Origin: an uncultured Eubacteriales bacterium
GTDB lineage: Bacteria; Bacillota; Clostridia; Oscillospirales; Acutalibacteraceae
Assembly: GCA_934462705.1 (NCBI GenBank)
Contig: CAKSIH010000005.1
Span: 1 to 64,000, forward strand
Reading direction: 5' to 3'
Length of the DNA stretch: 64,000 bases
In this document: one piece after another, positions 25,648-34,735 of the stretch
Layout: every line of letters begins with the position of its first letter
Numbering within the stretch: position 1 is the stretch's first letter
Translations under genes and position numbers: made by a program
Notes under the pieces: model-generated
Database searches by the model: none
Told to the model about the DNA's origin: nothing
The model's input: only the letters and a program-made list of their open reading frames with translations

Positions 25648-26687
25648 TGGCAAAAATAAATGAAGAAAAACTAAAACAAGAATTAAAAGCAGGAGTAATA
25701 AAAAATTTTTACTTTATTTTTGGTGAAGAAAAATATATGGTTGAATACTATACAAATAAGATCATTTCTTCTACCTTAAAAGACAATATAAATGATTTTA
25801 ATTTCAGTTCCTTCTCCTTTAATACATTAAATCTAGATAAGTTAGCTGATTCAATTGAAGCAATATCCTTTATGTCTCCAATGAAGTGCGTAAAAGTTGT
25901 TAACTTAGACATTGAAAAGTTAAGCATTGATGAATTAAAACGCATGAAAAATATAATATCTGATTTGCCAAATACTACTGTTTTTATTATAAGCCAAACT
26001 GCGATTGATATTAATGTTAAGAAATCATCAAAATGGCAGTCCTTTATAAAGGCTTGTGAAAAAAGTGGCAATGTTATAGAATGTCAAAAACTTAATAAAA
26101 GTGCACTTGTAAGGCAAATTTCTAATTGGACAAATAAACTTGGAAGTAAAATTTCAATTGATGTTGCTAATTATCTTGTGGACAGTTGTTCTGATAATTT
26201 ACTTGAACTAAAAAATGAAATTCAAAAACTATCTTCATTTAAGTATGGCAACTCAATAACTAAAAATGATATTGATAAAATAGTAACTAAACGACTTGAG
26301 GCAAATATATTTGAACTTTCAAAATTAATTTTAAAAAACAATGCAATTGAAGCCATAAACAACCTAAATATTTTACTTTATAACAAGGAAGAGCCAATTG
26401 CCATACTATCAATTTTAGCTGCTTTGTTTATAGATATATATCGTATAAAAACTGCAGAGTTGTGCAGACAGTATATTGATGTTTTGCCTAAATATTTTAA
26501 TTATAAAGGGAAAGAATTCAGGCTCAGTATTGCTTCAAGATATTGCAAGAATATTACAATAGATAAAATAATTAAATGCATTGAAATATTAACTGAAACT
26601 GATGCAAAGCTTAAAAGTTTAAAAATTGACAACGAAATACTAATGAATGAATTAATTGGAAGGTTAATATTTGAAATCCATCGATAA
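25647..26687 (+). CDS. holA: DNA polymerase III delta subunit
   Basis: A 346-residue clamp-loader delta subunit. It starts NFYFIFGEEKYMVEYYTNKI and continues with a Walker-like domain without a P-loop, then the helical collar (LSIASRYCKNITIDKIIKCIEILTETDAKLKS). Delta opens the beta sliding clamp during loading. The start ATG shares its A with the comEC stop (TAATG) and has AGAAGGG upstream, so it is translationally coupled. The comEC-holA order is common in Firmicutes. Confidence 0.93.
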   Translation: MAKINEEKLKQELKAGVIKNFYFIFGEEKYMVEYYTNKIISSTLKDNINDFNFSSFSFNTLNLDKLADSIEAISFMSPMKCVKVVNLDIEKLSIDELKRMKNIISDLPNTTVFIISQTAIDINVKKSSKWQSFIKACEKSGNVIECQKLNKSALVRQISNWTNKLGSKISIDVANYLVDSCSDNLLELKNEIQKLSSFKYGNSITKNDIDKIVTKRLEANIFELSKLILKNNAIEAINNLNILLYNKEEPIAILSILAALFIDIYRIKTAELCRQYIDVLPKYFNYKGKEFRLSIASRYCKNITIDKIIKCIEILTETDAKLKSLKIDNEILMNELIGRLIFEIHR

Positions 26688-26770
26688 AATATTTAAAAAT
26701 TCACTACAAGGTGTTGATTTTTTATTAAAAATATGATAAAATTATACAAAGACAGAAAGGAGCTGTGGTT

Positions 26771-27637
26771 ATGGATTTAAAGGAGTATAAATATGACGGT
26801 ATAAAAAAATTTGATATTAAATCTTTTGATACTAAAGCTGAACATATGACAACCGATAAGGAAATGGTTATTGAAACAGGTAGGCTTAATATTTTAAAGC
26901 TTGAAGTCTTGCAAGACCGGTTATATGCAGAAGGAAAAGAATCCTTATTAGTAATTTTGCAAGCAATGGATGCAGGTGGAAAAGATGGAGCTATTAAACA
27001 TGTAATGAGTGGCGTAAATCCTCAGGGCGTTAAGGTTGTAAACTTTAAACAACCCTCCAGTGAAGATTTGTCTCACGATTACTTGTGGCATTATGTAAAG
27101 AAGTTACCGGAGCGTGGTAAAATAGGAATTTTTAATAGATCTTACTATGAAGACGTACTTGTAAATAAGGTTCATGATCTATATAAAATTCAACCGATGC
27201 CCAATAGGTGTATAACTGATAATATTTTTGAAAAAAGATACGAACAGATTAAAAACTTTGAAAAATATCTTTGGGAAAATGGTACCAGGATTGTAAAATT
27301 TTTCTTTAATATTTCAAAAGAAGAGCAAAAGAAAAGGTTTATGAAACGAATAGAATTAAAAAATAAAAATTGGAAGCTTTCTGATTCCGATGTAAAAGAA
27401 AGAAAATTCTGGGATGATTATATGGAAGCATTCGAAACCGCTATAAATAAAACAAGCACTGCATTTGCTCCTTGGTATGTAATACCTGCTGATAAAAAAT
27501 GGTTTGCACGGTATTTTGTTTCTGAGGTAATTGTAAATGCGCTTGATGACATAAATCCAAAATATCCCAAGGTTTCAAAGGAAAAGAAAAAAATGATTAG
27601 ACAATGCAAGGAATATCTTCAAAACGAAGATAAATAA
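26771..27637 (+). CDS. Polyphosphate kinase 2 family protein
   Basis: A 288-residue PPK2, which transfers phosphate from polyphosphate to nucleoside mono- or diphosphates. Walker A is DAGGKDG (67-73), Walker B NRSYYED (122-128), and a lid region contains RIELKNKNWKLSDSDVKER. The single-domain length suits the class that phosphorylates AMP/ADP. ATG 26771 is chosen because GGAG lies 8 bases upstream; GTG 26765 is too close. It has its own short upstream region and a terminator after it. Confidence 0.93.
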   Translation: MDLKEYKYDGIKKFDIKSFDTKAEHMTTDKEMVIETGRLNILKLEVLQDRLYAEGKESLLVILQAMDAGGKDGAIKHVMSGVNPQGVKVVNFKQPSSEDLSHDYLWHYVKKLPERGKIGIFNRSYYEDVLVNKVHDLYKIQPMPNRCITDNIFEKRYEQIKNFEKYLWENGTRIVKFFFNISKEEQKKRFMKRIELKNKNWKLSDSDVKERKFWDDYMEAFETAINKTSTAFAPWYVIPADKKWFARYFVSEVIVNALDDINPKYPKVSKEKKKMIRQCKEYLQNEDK

Positions 27638-27642
27638 CATAG

Positions 27643-27672
27643 AAAAAGGATAGCTTTTACTATCCTTTTTCT
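27643..27672. terminator. Bidirectional terminator after ppk2
   Basis: AAAAAGGATAG pairs with CTATCCTTTTT around CTTTTA. The flanking genes converge here. Confidence 0.88.
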
Positions 27673-27687
27673 TTTTTTGCAACAAAT

Positions 27688-28599
27688 TTACTTTAATTTA
27701 TCAGTTTCCCAAGTAAATGTTACTATTCTGTCTTTTTGCCTTAAATTTTTTACCTTTGTAGGAAATTGCTGCTTAGCTGCTTCTGCAAATTTTTCTGCCA
27801 TTTCCTCTGACAAAAACCTTATACCTGCTTCCATAACTATGTTTTCACTTTTTTCATATTTTCCAAACTTAATACCAAGAAGCCACCAGTCCTTATTTTT
27901 CGGTTCTCCAGCTGGCTTTTCATACTCTGCTGAATTTCTGGCAAATATAGTTTTTCCCATTTTATCACAAAGAACATAAGAAAGATACATTTTTTCTTTT
28001 CCCTTGGCACTATCAAAAAACACCTTGTAATTGCACTTCCCAGGCACATACTTTTTCATATTCTCTTCAACCACTCTGTTGTAAACTCCTATTTCTCCAC
28101 CAACAGAAAGTCCCCCTCCATATTGGCCTTTCCAAAACTCTATTAGCCATTCTTTTTCTGGGTTACCTTTATGTTTATATCGAAATACAATTGGTAACTC
28201 ATCAATTTGCATACCCAAAAGTGGCCCAAACTTGTCATACAAATCGCCAAAACCAAAATGTTTTTGTAAGGAATCCTCCCTTGTATAATAAATGTCCTTT
28301 TCCGGATCATATTTAAATCCAAGCATATTATCTAAAACCGGCTTAAAAAGTTTATTTACCGCTTCTTCCGTATCTGAATCTACTTTATCAATCTGTTTAC
28401 ACAAAGATTTATAAAAACGTCTATCTAATTCATTTAAAGATTTCTTTAACTTTTCTCTTTTAGATTTACTTTTATTAATATAATTTTCTGAACCTTCATT
28501 GCTATGTACTATCGAGCTACTTTCTGCCATTGTGCATGTCACCGAAGAAAAACCAAATAAAATGGACGTACTTAACGCAAGACTTAACAACTTTTTCAT
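27688..28599 (-). CDS. Secreted DUF4474-like protein
   Basis: A 303-residue exported protein. The signal peptide is about 25 residues (MKKLLSLALSTSILFGFSS...). A charged helical segment follows (KSKSKREKLKKSLNELDRRFYKSL), then a domain resembling DUF4474 with FRYKHKGNPEKEWLIEFWKG and QYGGGLSVGGEIGVYNR. These aromatic-glycine motifs are the family's hallmark. There is no cell-wall anchor. The enzymatic role, if any, is unknown. It has a strong promoter (28646-28674) with a perfect 16-bp palindrome just downstream, so it is probably regulated. Confidence 0.75.
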   Translation of the reverse strand: MKKLLSLALSTSILFGFSSVTCTMAESSSIVHSNEGSENYINKSKSKREKLKKSLNELDRRFYKSLCKQIDKVDSDTEEAVNKLFKPVLDNMLGFKYDPEKDIYYTREDSLQKHFGFGDLYDKFGPLLGMQIDELPIVFRYKHKGNPEKEWLIEFWKGQYGGGLSVGGEIGVYNRVVEENMKKYVPGKCNYKVFFDSAKGKEKMYLSYVLCDKMGKTIFARNSAEYEKPAGEPKNKDWWLLGIKFGKYEKSENIVMEAGIRFLSEEMAEKFAEAAKQQFPTKVKNLRQKDRIVTFTWETDKLK

Positions 28600-28624
28600 T
28601 TATCTCAACCTTTCTAATAAATAG

Positions 28625-28640
28625 TGTATTTATAAATACA
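28625..28640. repeat. Perfect 16-bp palindrome, possible operator
   Basis: TGTATTTATAAATACA reads the same on both strands and lies between the -10 box and the start codon of the DUF4474-like gene, over the expected transcript start. The position suits a repressor site. Confidence 0.5.
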
Positions 28641-28645
28641 TTAAT

Positions 28646-28674
28646 ATTTTATATATTTTTTCAACGTTTGTCAA
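28646..28674 (-). promoter_or_regulatory. Sigma-A promoter of the DUF4474-like gene
   Basis: TTGACA and TAAAAT are spaced by 17 bases on the minus strand, about 47 bases before the ATG. Confidence 0.75.
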
Positions 28675-28762
28675 CTAAAATGTATTAAATTTTTATTTTC
28701 ATATATAATATTTAAATATCGCCTTTAAAAGGCTTAAAAAATATACTTTTAAAAAGCTTTAT

Positions 28763-28798
28763 AAAAAAAGATCATGCATCAATTGCGACACACGACCT
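28763..28798 (-). terminator. Terminator downstream of glmS
   Basis: On the minus strand AGGTCGTG pairs with CATGATCT (two G-U pairs), followed by TTTTTTTAT. A second weaker hairpin (CTGAAAA/TTTTCAG) lies closer to glmS at about 28845-28863. Confidence 0.65.
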
Positions 28799-28892
28799 TT
28801 TTATATTATACATATAAGAAAAAAGCTAGCTTTAAAAATTGTCTCTGAAAACTTTTTTCAGACATTTTGCTATATCCAAGCTTTTTTGTTTT

Positions 28893-30716
28893 TTATTCCA
28901 CTGTAACAGACTTAGCTAAATTTCTAGGTTTATCTATATCGCACCCTTTTAAAGCAGCCACATAATAAGAAAATAACTGCAAAGGTATAACCGATAATGA
29001 AGCTGTCATCATGTCACATGTATTTGGTATATAAAAGCTATAATTAGATACTTCTCCTATCTTTCGATATTTTTCACACGCTATTGATAAAACACATGCT
29101 CCCCTAGATTTTACTGCATTTATATTACTCACCGTCTTGTCAAACAAGTCATTTGTCACAACAACTACTACAGGCGTTCCATCCTCTATTAAAGATATTG
29201 TTCCATGTTTTAGTTCCCCTGCAGCGTATGCTTCCGAATGAATATAGGAAATTTCCTTAAGCTTAAGTGATCCTTCAAGAGATACCGCATAGTCCACATT
29301 TCTACCAATAAAAAACATATTCTTAGCTGAATAAAAATTTGTAGCAAAATCTTTTATTTTTTCTTTCTCATCAAGTATTTGCTGTATTTTATTTGGAATC
29401 AACATTAATTCATTAACCAATTCAGAGTACTCTAAATCTGTAACTTTTCCAAGTTTGTCAGCCATGTAAATTGACAAAAGGTACATAACTGCAAGCTGTG
29501 TGCTATATGCTTTTGTTGATGCCACTGCAATCTCGGGGCCTGCCATTGTATAAATAACATTGTCTGAATCTGTTGCAATAGTGCTCCCAACTACATTTAC
29601 TATTGATAAAACCTTTGAACCTCTCTTTTTTGCCTCCCTTACAGCCGCCAAAGTATCTGCTGTTTCTCCGGATTGACTAATAGCAATAGTTAAAACATTA
29701 TTGTCAATTATAGGGTCCTTATACCTAAATTCAGATGCTATCTCAACTTCAGTTGGGATTCTAAGTACTTTTTCAAATATATATTTTGCAATATATCCAA
29801 CATGATAAGCAGACCCACATGCTACTATGCTTATCTTTTTTAAATTTTTAAGGTATTCTTCCGAAAGCTCTACATTTTCAAGGTTAATCCTTCCATCTTT
29901 TACATTTGACAATATGGTGTCTCTAACAACTTTTGGTTGTTCCATTATTTCTTTTATCATAAAATGGTCATAACCCATTTTTTCTGCTGATGTTATATCC
30001 CATTCAATGTGTTCTACCGTTTTCTTTATTTCTTCGCCTAACTCGTTAAATACGGATACTGAATCCTTTTTTATTACTGCAATCTCACCATCTTCCAAGC
30101 GTATGATATCTCTTGTTTTTTCTAATATTGCAGTTGCATCAGATGCTATAAAATTTTCATTTTTTCCAATTCCTATAATAAGCGGATTGTCCTTTCTTGC
30201 TGCTATAATCTCCTCAGGGTTATCTTCACAAATTATTCCAAAGGCATAAGATCCCTTTAAAGATTTTATTAAATTTAAAACGACTTCAAGGAAATTTCCC
30301 TTGTAATTGTATTCAAGATATTGTGCTACAACTTCTGTGTCTGTTTGTGATTTAAATTTAATACCTTTGGAAATTAAGTCTTCTTTTAAATTCATGTAAT
30401 TTTCTATTATACCGTTATGCACTACAGCAAACTTGCTATTTTGACTAACTTGAGGGTGAGCGTTTTTTTCTGACGGTTCACCATGTGTAGCCCATCTTGT
30501 ATGACCTATTCCAAGATTTCCCTTTAAAAGCTCACCACCACTTAACTTTTTGTTTAAATTTTCAAGCCTTCCCAAAGACTTAACTAAATGTATTTTCTCC
30601 CTACTGTTTACTGCAATTCCAGCAGAATCATAACCCCTATACTCAAGTTTTTCAAGGCCATGCAAAAGAAAAGGGGCTGCATTTTCCTCTCCAATATAAC
30701 CAACTATTCCACACAT
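28893..30716 (-). CDS. glmS: Glutamine-fructose-6-phosphate aminotransferase
   Basis: A 607-residue GlmS, which makes glucosamine-6-phosphate, the first step to UDP-GlcNAc for wall and glycans. The glutaminase domain starts at Cys2 (MCGIVGYIG), with HTRWATHGEPS and HNGIIENY. Two SIS sugar-isomerase domains follow (SQSGETADTLAA, TKAYSTQL), and the end KSVTVE is conserved. The length is normal. AAGGAG lies upstream of the ATG. The leader shows no glmS ribozyme core, which is unusual for a Firmicute. Confidence 0.97.
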   Translation of the reverse strand: MCGIVGYIGEENAAPFLLHGLEKLEYRGYDSAGIAVNSREKIHLVKSLGRLENLNKKLSGGELLKGNLGIGHTRWATHGEPSEKNAHPQVSQNSKFAVVHNGIIENYMNLKEDLISKGIKFKSQTDTEVVAQYLEYNYKGNFLEVVLNLIKSLKGSYAFGIICEDNPEEIIAARKDNPLIIGIGKNENFIASDATAILEKTRDIIRLEDGEIAVIKKDSVSVFNELGEEIKKTVEHIEWDITSAEKMGYDHFMIKEIMEQPKVVRDTILSNVKDGRINLENVELSEEYLKNLKKISIVACGSAYHVGYIAKYIFEKVLRIPTEVEIASEFRYKDPIIDNNVLTIAISQSGETADTLAAVREAKKRGSKVLSIVNVVGSTIATDSDNVIYTMAGPEIAVASTKAYSTQLAVMYLLSIYMADKLGKVTDLEYSELVNELMLIPNKIQQILDEKEKIKDFATNFYSAKNMFFIGRNVDYAVSLEGSLKLKEISYIHSEAYAAGELKHGTISLIEDGTPVVVVVTNDLFDKTVSNINAVKSRGACVLSIACEKYRKIGEVSNYSFYIPNTCDMMTASLSVIPLQLFSYYVAALKGCDIDKPRNLAKSVTVE

Positions 30717-31269
30717 GCGTAGTTAAACTCCTTTATCTATAAATTATAAATTTTCCATATATTTTATTCTTATCTACAAAATATGGTTTATCTTCTCCCT
30801 AAAATGTAACACACATGAAAAACCTGCTAGCCTGAAATGCAAATCTAACATATTTATTAAAATAAAACAGTTTCACAACGGATTTTGTAAATCTAAATTT
30901 TCCCCCTTAAAAGCTTTTTTTCATAAAATCTAAAAAGACTATGGCATAGTACTTAAAACGGAGTTTTATCTTATGTAAGTATATTCTAATAATTTATACT
31001 TTGTTCTTCTAACGGTTTTATTTTCTAGCAAAAGTTTACACGTAAATAACAATACCAATTTATATAATATTGTTTATATGATTGTGATGTTCAGAAGGCA
31101 AAAATTGCTACAACTCATCAAAACCTTCATATTTATTAAATTAAGTGTGCGTTACGCTACTAGCTTTCTTATAGCTATATAATGATTTAAGGTTGAAATC
31201 ACTATATGCTATTTTAAAATATATCATAAAGTTTACTAATAATCAAGCATGCATAAAATAATAATATGT
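30717..31269. other. Intergenic region between divergent glmS and gdhA
   Basis: About 610 bases of AT-rich DNA lie between the two start codons. I see the gdhA promoter at the right end (31270-31297). I see no open frame with a ribosome-binding site, no tRNA, and no glmS ribozyme core sequence on the minus strand. It probably holds the divergent promoters and binding sites I cannot name. Confidence 0.5.
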
Positions 31270-31297
31270 TTGACTAAATATAAAAAAGATATATAAT
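31270..31297 (+). promoter_or_regulatory. Sigma-A promoter of gdhA
   Basis: TTGACT and TATAAT are spaced by 16 bases, about 30 bases before the gdhA ATG (GGGAGG site). Confidence 0.75.
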
Positions 31298-31327
31298 TTA
31301 ATTAAAAATATTCTGGGAGGTTTTTTT

Positions 31328-32659
31328 ATGCTTTATATTAATAACCAAATCGAAAATACTATAAAAATGAACCCTTGCGAAACAGAATTTCATCAGGCTG
31401 TAACAGAGGTCTTAAATTCGCTTACACCAATATTAAAAAGTGATTCAAAATATGAAAATCATAGCATACTTGAAAGGCTAACAGAACCAGAACGTCTCAT
31501 AAAATTCCGTGTATGTTGGGTAGATGATAATGGTAAAATTCAAGTGAACAGAGGCTATCGTGTACAGTTCAACAGCACTTTAGGCCCATTTAAGGGCGGA
31601 CTTAGATTTCATCCATCTGTAAATTCTGGAGTAGTAAAATTTTTAGGATTTGAGCAAATTTTTAAAAATGCCCTTACTGGTCTTCCAATAGGTGGGGCTA
31701 AAGGTGGTTCAGATTTTGACCCTAAAGGAAAAAGTGATAGAGAGATAATGAACTTTTGCCAAAATTTTATGACTGAACTTTTTAGGCATATAGGTCCTAA
31801 TACAGATGTTCCCGCTGGCGATATTGGCGTAGGAGCAAGAGAAATCGGTTACCTTTTTGGTCAATATAAAAAAATAAGGAATTCATATGAAGGCGTATTA
31901 ACTGGTAAAAATATTTCCTTTGGTGGGTCCTTTGCACGTACTGAATCTACTGGATACGGTCTTTTATATTTTACCAAAGAAATGCTGAATAAAAATGGTA
32001 TTGATATAAAAGGAAAAACTGCGTGCATTAGCGGATCTGGCAATGTTGCTATTTATGCTGCTCAAAAGGCTATCCAGATGGGTGTAAAGGTCCTTACAAT
32101 GTCCGATTCGTCCGGTTGGATTTACGATGAAAATGGTATAGACTTAAATGCTGTAAAGGAAATAAAAGAGATGAATCACGGAAGAATTCAGGAATACCTA
32201 AGATACAATAAAAATGCTGTTTATACAAGCGGTGCTTTTGAATGGAATATTCCTTGTGATATTGCCCTTCCTTGTGCCACACAAAATGAATTAAATTTAT
32301 CAAGCGCTAAAAATTTAATAAAAAATGGAGTCATTGCTGTAAGTGAGGGAGCTAATATGCCATGTACAAATAAAGCTTTTAATGAATTTTTAAAGAACAA
32401 CATTTTGTTTGCACCCGGCAAAGCTGCAAACGCCGGAGGGGTCGCTGTGTCTGCTTTGGAAATGTCTCAAAACAGTATGAGGCTGTCTTGGGATTTTGAA
32501 AAGGTGGATAATGAACTTCAAAAAATTATGATAAGCATATTTGACAAAATTTCAAGTTGTGCAAAGCAATATGGTGACGAAAAAAATTATGTTATGGGAG
32601 CAAATATTTTCTCATTTAAAAAAGTTGCCGATGCAATGATAGCTCAAGGTGTGGTTTAA
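31328..32659 (+). CDS. gdhA: NADP-type glutamate dehydrogenase
   Basis: A 443-residue hexameric glutamate dehydrogenase joining ammonia, 2-oxoglutarate and glutamate. Conserved blocks are RGYRVQFNSTLGPFKGGLRFHPSVN, the active-site lysine in LPIGGAKGGSDFDPKG, PAGDIGVGAREIGYLFGQY, and the Rossmann sequence SGSGNVAIYAAQKA. The length is normal for the bacterial NADP class. In an amino-acid fermenter it may run in either direction. fbp follows after 20 bases without a terminator. Confidence 0.97.
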   Translation: MLYINNQIENTIKMNPCETEFHQAVTEVLNSLTPILKSDSKYENHSILERLTEPERLIKFRVCWVDDNGKIQVNRGYRVQFNSTLGPFKGGLRFHPSVNSGVVKFLGFEQIFKNALTGLPIGGAKGGSDFDPKGKSDREIMNFCQNFMTELFRHIGPNTDVPAGDIGVGAREIGYLFGQYKKIRNSYEGVLTGKNISFGGSFARTESTGYGLLYFTKEMLNKNGIDIKGKTACISGSGNVAIYAAQKAIQMGVKVLTMSDSSGWIYDENGIDLNAVKEIKEMNHGRIQEYLRYNKNAVYTSGAFEWNIPCDIALPCATQNELNLSSAKNLIKNGVIAVSEGANMPCTNKAFNEFLKNNILFAPGKAANAGGVAVSALEMSQNSMRLSWDFEKVDNELQKIMISIFDKISSCAKQYGDEKNYVMGANIFSFKKVADAMIAQGVV

Positions 32660-32679
32660 ATTTATGGAGGTTAAAAATA

Positions 32680-34665
32680 ATGAGCACCGATAATGCCGTT
32701 TTAAACAATTTAGCCAAACTTCAGTTACTAGCAGAAAAATATCCAAATATACAAGCAGCATCAACCGAATTAATAAATTTAAAAGCTATAACAGAACTTC
32801 CCAAAGGGACTGAGCATTTTGTTTCAGATTTACACGGAGAATATGAAACATTTAACCACATAATGAACAATGCTTCAGGAGCAATAAGAGAAAAGGTCTA
32901 TCTGCTTTTTTCAAGTATATTAACAGATTACGAGCTTTCCAGGCTCACTACTTTAATTTATTATCCCGAAGAGAAATTAGCTGAGATTTGTTCTCTTAAA
33001 CAGAATACTGATGAATGGTATAAAATTACTTTAAATAGGCTTATAGAGGTGTGTAGACTTGTCGCCTCAAAGTATACACGAAGCAAAGTAAGAAAAGCAT
33101 TTCCCAAAGACTTTGCATATATAATAGAGGAGCTTTTGCATAATAGCTGTGATGACCCTAATAAATCATTTTACTATTTGAATATAATAGACACTATAAT
33201 AGAAATAAAGCGAGGAAATGCTTTTATTATTGCCTTGTGTAACACTATAAAGAGGCTTGTAGTTGACCATCTTCATGTATTGGGAGATATATATGACAGA
33301 GGCTCAAGGCCAGATATAATTATAGATTCACTTATAGAACACCATTGTGTGGACATTCAATGGGGTAACCATGATGCTGTCTGGATGGCCGCATCATCCG
33401 GCAGTCCTGCATGCATTGCAACAGTTTTAAGCAATGCAATTTCATATAATAATTTGAAATTTTTGGAAGAAGGTTATGGAATAAATCTTAGACCACTTGC
33501 TATGTTCGCTGCTGAAACATATGCTAATAGTGATATATCCGCATTTAAACTTAAAAGTACAAGCAACAATGTTGAAGATTTACATTCTAAGGAACTTGTT
33601 CTTCTTTCAAAGATGTATAAAGCAATAACTATAATAAAATTCAAGCTGGAAGGACAAATTATAAAAAGGAACCCTCACTTTAATATGGAAGATAGATTGC
33701 TTTTAGATAAAATAAATTACAAAAATTCCACTATTCTTATTAATAATAAGGAGTATAAAATTAAAGATATTGATTTTCCAACAATTATAAAAGAAAACCC
33801 ATACAATCTAACTGATGATGAAAATAGGATAATTAACCAATTGCAATCTGCATTTTTACATAGTGAAAAATTACAACGGCAAATTAAGTTTTTATACACC
33901 CATGGAAGTATATATAAATGTTTTAATTCAAATCTTTTGATTCACGGTTGCATCCCTATTAATAGTGAGGGGTCGTTATTAAAGTTTCTTGTTGGCGATA
34001 AGTATTTGCAGGGCAAAGAATTTTTAGATTATGCTGAAGGTTTAATTCGCGAGGGTTATTCTCAAAAAGAACGTAATGAGAAAAAAATATATTCGGAAGA
34101 CTTGCTTTGGTTTTTATGGTGCGGTAAGTATTCTCCTTTATTTGGAAAAGATAAAATGGCAACTTTTGAAAGACTTTTTATTTATGATAAAGAAACACAC
34201 AAGGAAAAAATGAATCCGTATTATACTTACTCTAAAAGTGAAAATTTCTGTACATATATTTTAAGCCTTTTTGACCTTAATGCCGACTACTCTCATATAA
34301 TAAATGGTCATGTTCCAGTTAAGTCAAAGGATGGAGAACACCCGGTAAGAGCAAACGGAAAGTTAATTTCAATCGATGGCGGATTTTGCAGAGCGTATCA
34401 AAAAACGACTGGAATTGCAGGTTATACTTTAATTTTTAACTCATATGGAATGAAACTTTGTTCCCACGAACCATTTGAAGGGACACAAAAAGCAATAAAA
34501 AATAATTCTGATATAATTTCAACTGATGTTGTCTCCGAAAAAGCTATACGTAGAATACATGTATTGCAAACCGATATAGGTAAAAAACTATTGAGTACAA
34601 TAGATGATTTAAAATTGCTGCTTTATGCTTATAGAAATGGGATTATTAAAGAGGAAACTGTTTGA
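32680..34665 (+). CDS. fbp: Class III fructose-1,6-bisphosphatase
   Basis: A 661-residue class III FBPase (B. subtilis Fbp type), which removes phosphate from fructose-1,6-bisphosphate in gluconeogenesis. It carries a metallophosphatase core: FVSDLHGEYE, LGDIYDRGSRPD, WGNHDAVW and INGHVPVK supply the metal ligands. The length is typical, with insertions unique to class III. It follows gdhA closely, linking amino-acid carbon to sugar synthesis. GGAGG precedes the ATG. Confidence 0.97.
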   Translation: MSTDNAVLNNLAKLQLLAEKYPNIQAASTELINLKAITELPKGTEHFVSDLHGEYETFNHIMNNASGAIREKVYLLFSSILTDYELSRLTTLIYYPEEKLAEICSLKQNTDEWYKITLNRLIEVCRLVASKYTRSKVRKAFPKDFAYIIEELLHNSCDDPNKSFYYLNIIDTIIEIKRGNAFIIALCNTIKRLVVDHLHVLGDIYDRGSRPDIIIDSLIEHHCVDIQWGNHDAVWMAASSGSPACIATVLSNAISYNNLKFLEEGYGINLRPLAMFAAETYANSDISAFKLKSTSNNVEDLHSKELVLLSKMYKAITIIKFKLEGQIIKRNPHFNMEDRLLLDKINYKNSTILINNKEYKIKDIDFPTIIKENPYNLTDDENRIINQLQSAFLHSEKLQRQIKFLYTHGSIYKCFNSNLLIHGCIPINSEGSLLKFLVGDKYLQGKEFLDYAEGLIREGYSQKERNEKKIYSEDLLWFLWCGKYSPLFGKDKMATFERLFIYDKETHKEKMNPYYTYSKSENFCTYILSLFDLNADYSHIINGHVPVKSKDGEHPVRANGKLISIDGGFCRAYQKTTGIAGYTLIFNSYGMKLCSHEPFEGTQKAIKNNSDIISTDVVSEKAIRRIHVLQTDIGKKLLSTIDDLKLLLYAYRNGIIKEETV

Positions 34666-34735
34666 CATTTTATTGCTAAAATCCTTAAATAGTGCTAAAA
34701 TAAACATAAATTTATTTGAAAGGATGACACTTTAA

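Noticed and set aside
31078..31182. 34-codon plus-strand frame starting ATGATTGTGATG in the glmS-gdhA gap
   Set aside because: No ribosome-binding site, no terminator and a composition like AT-rich noncoding DNA.
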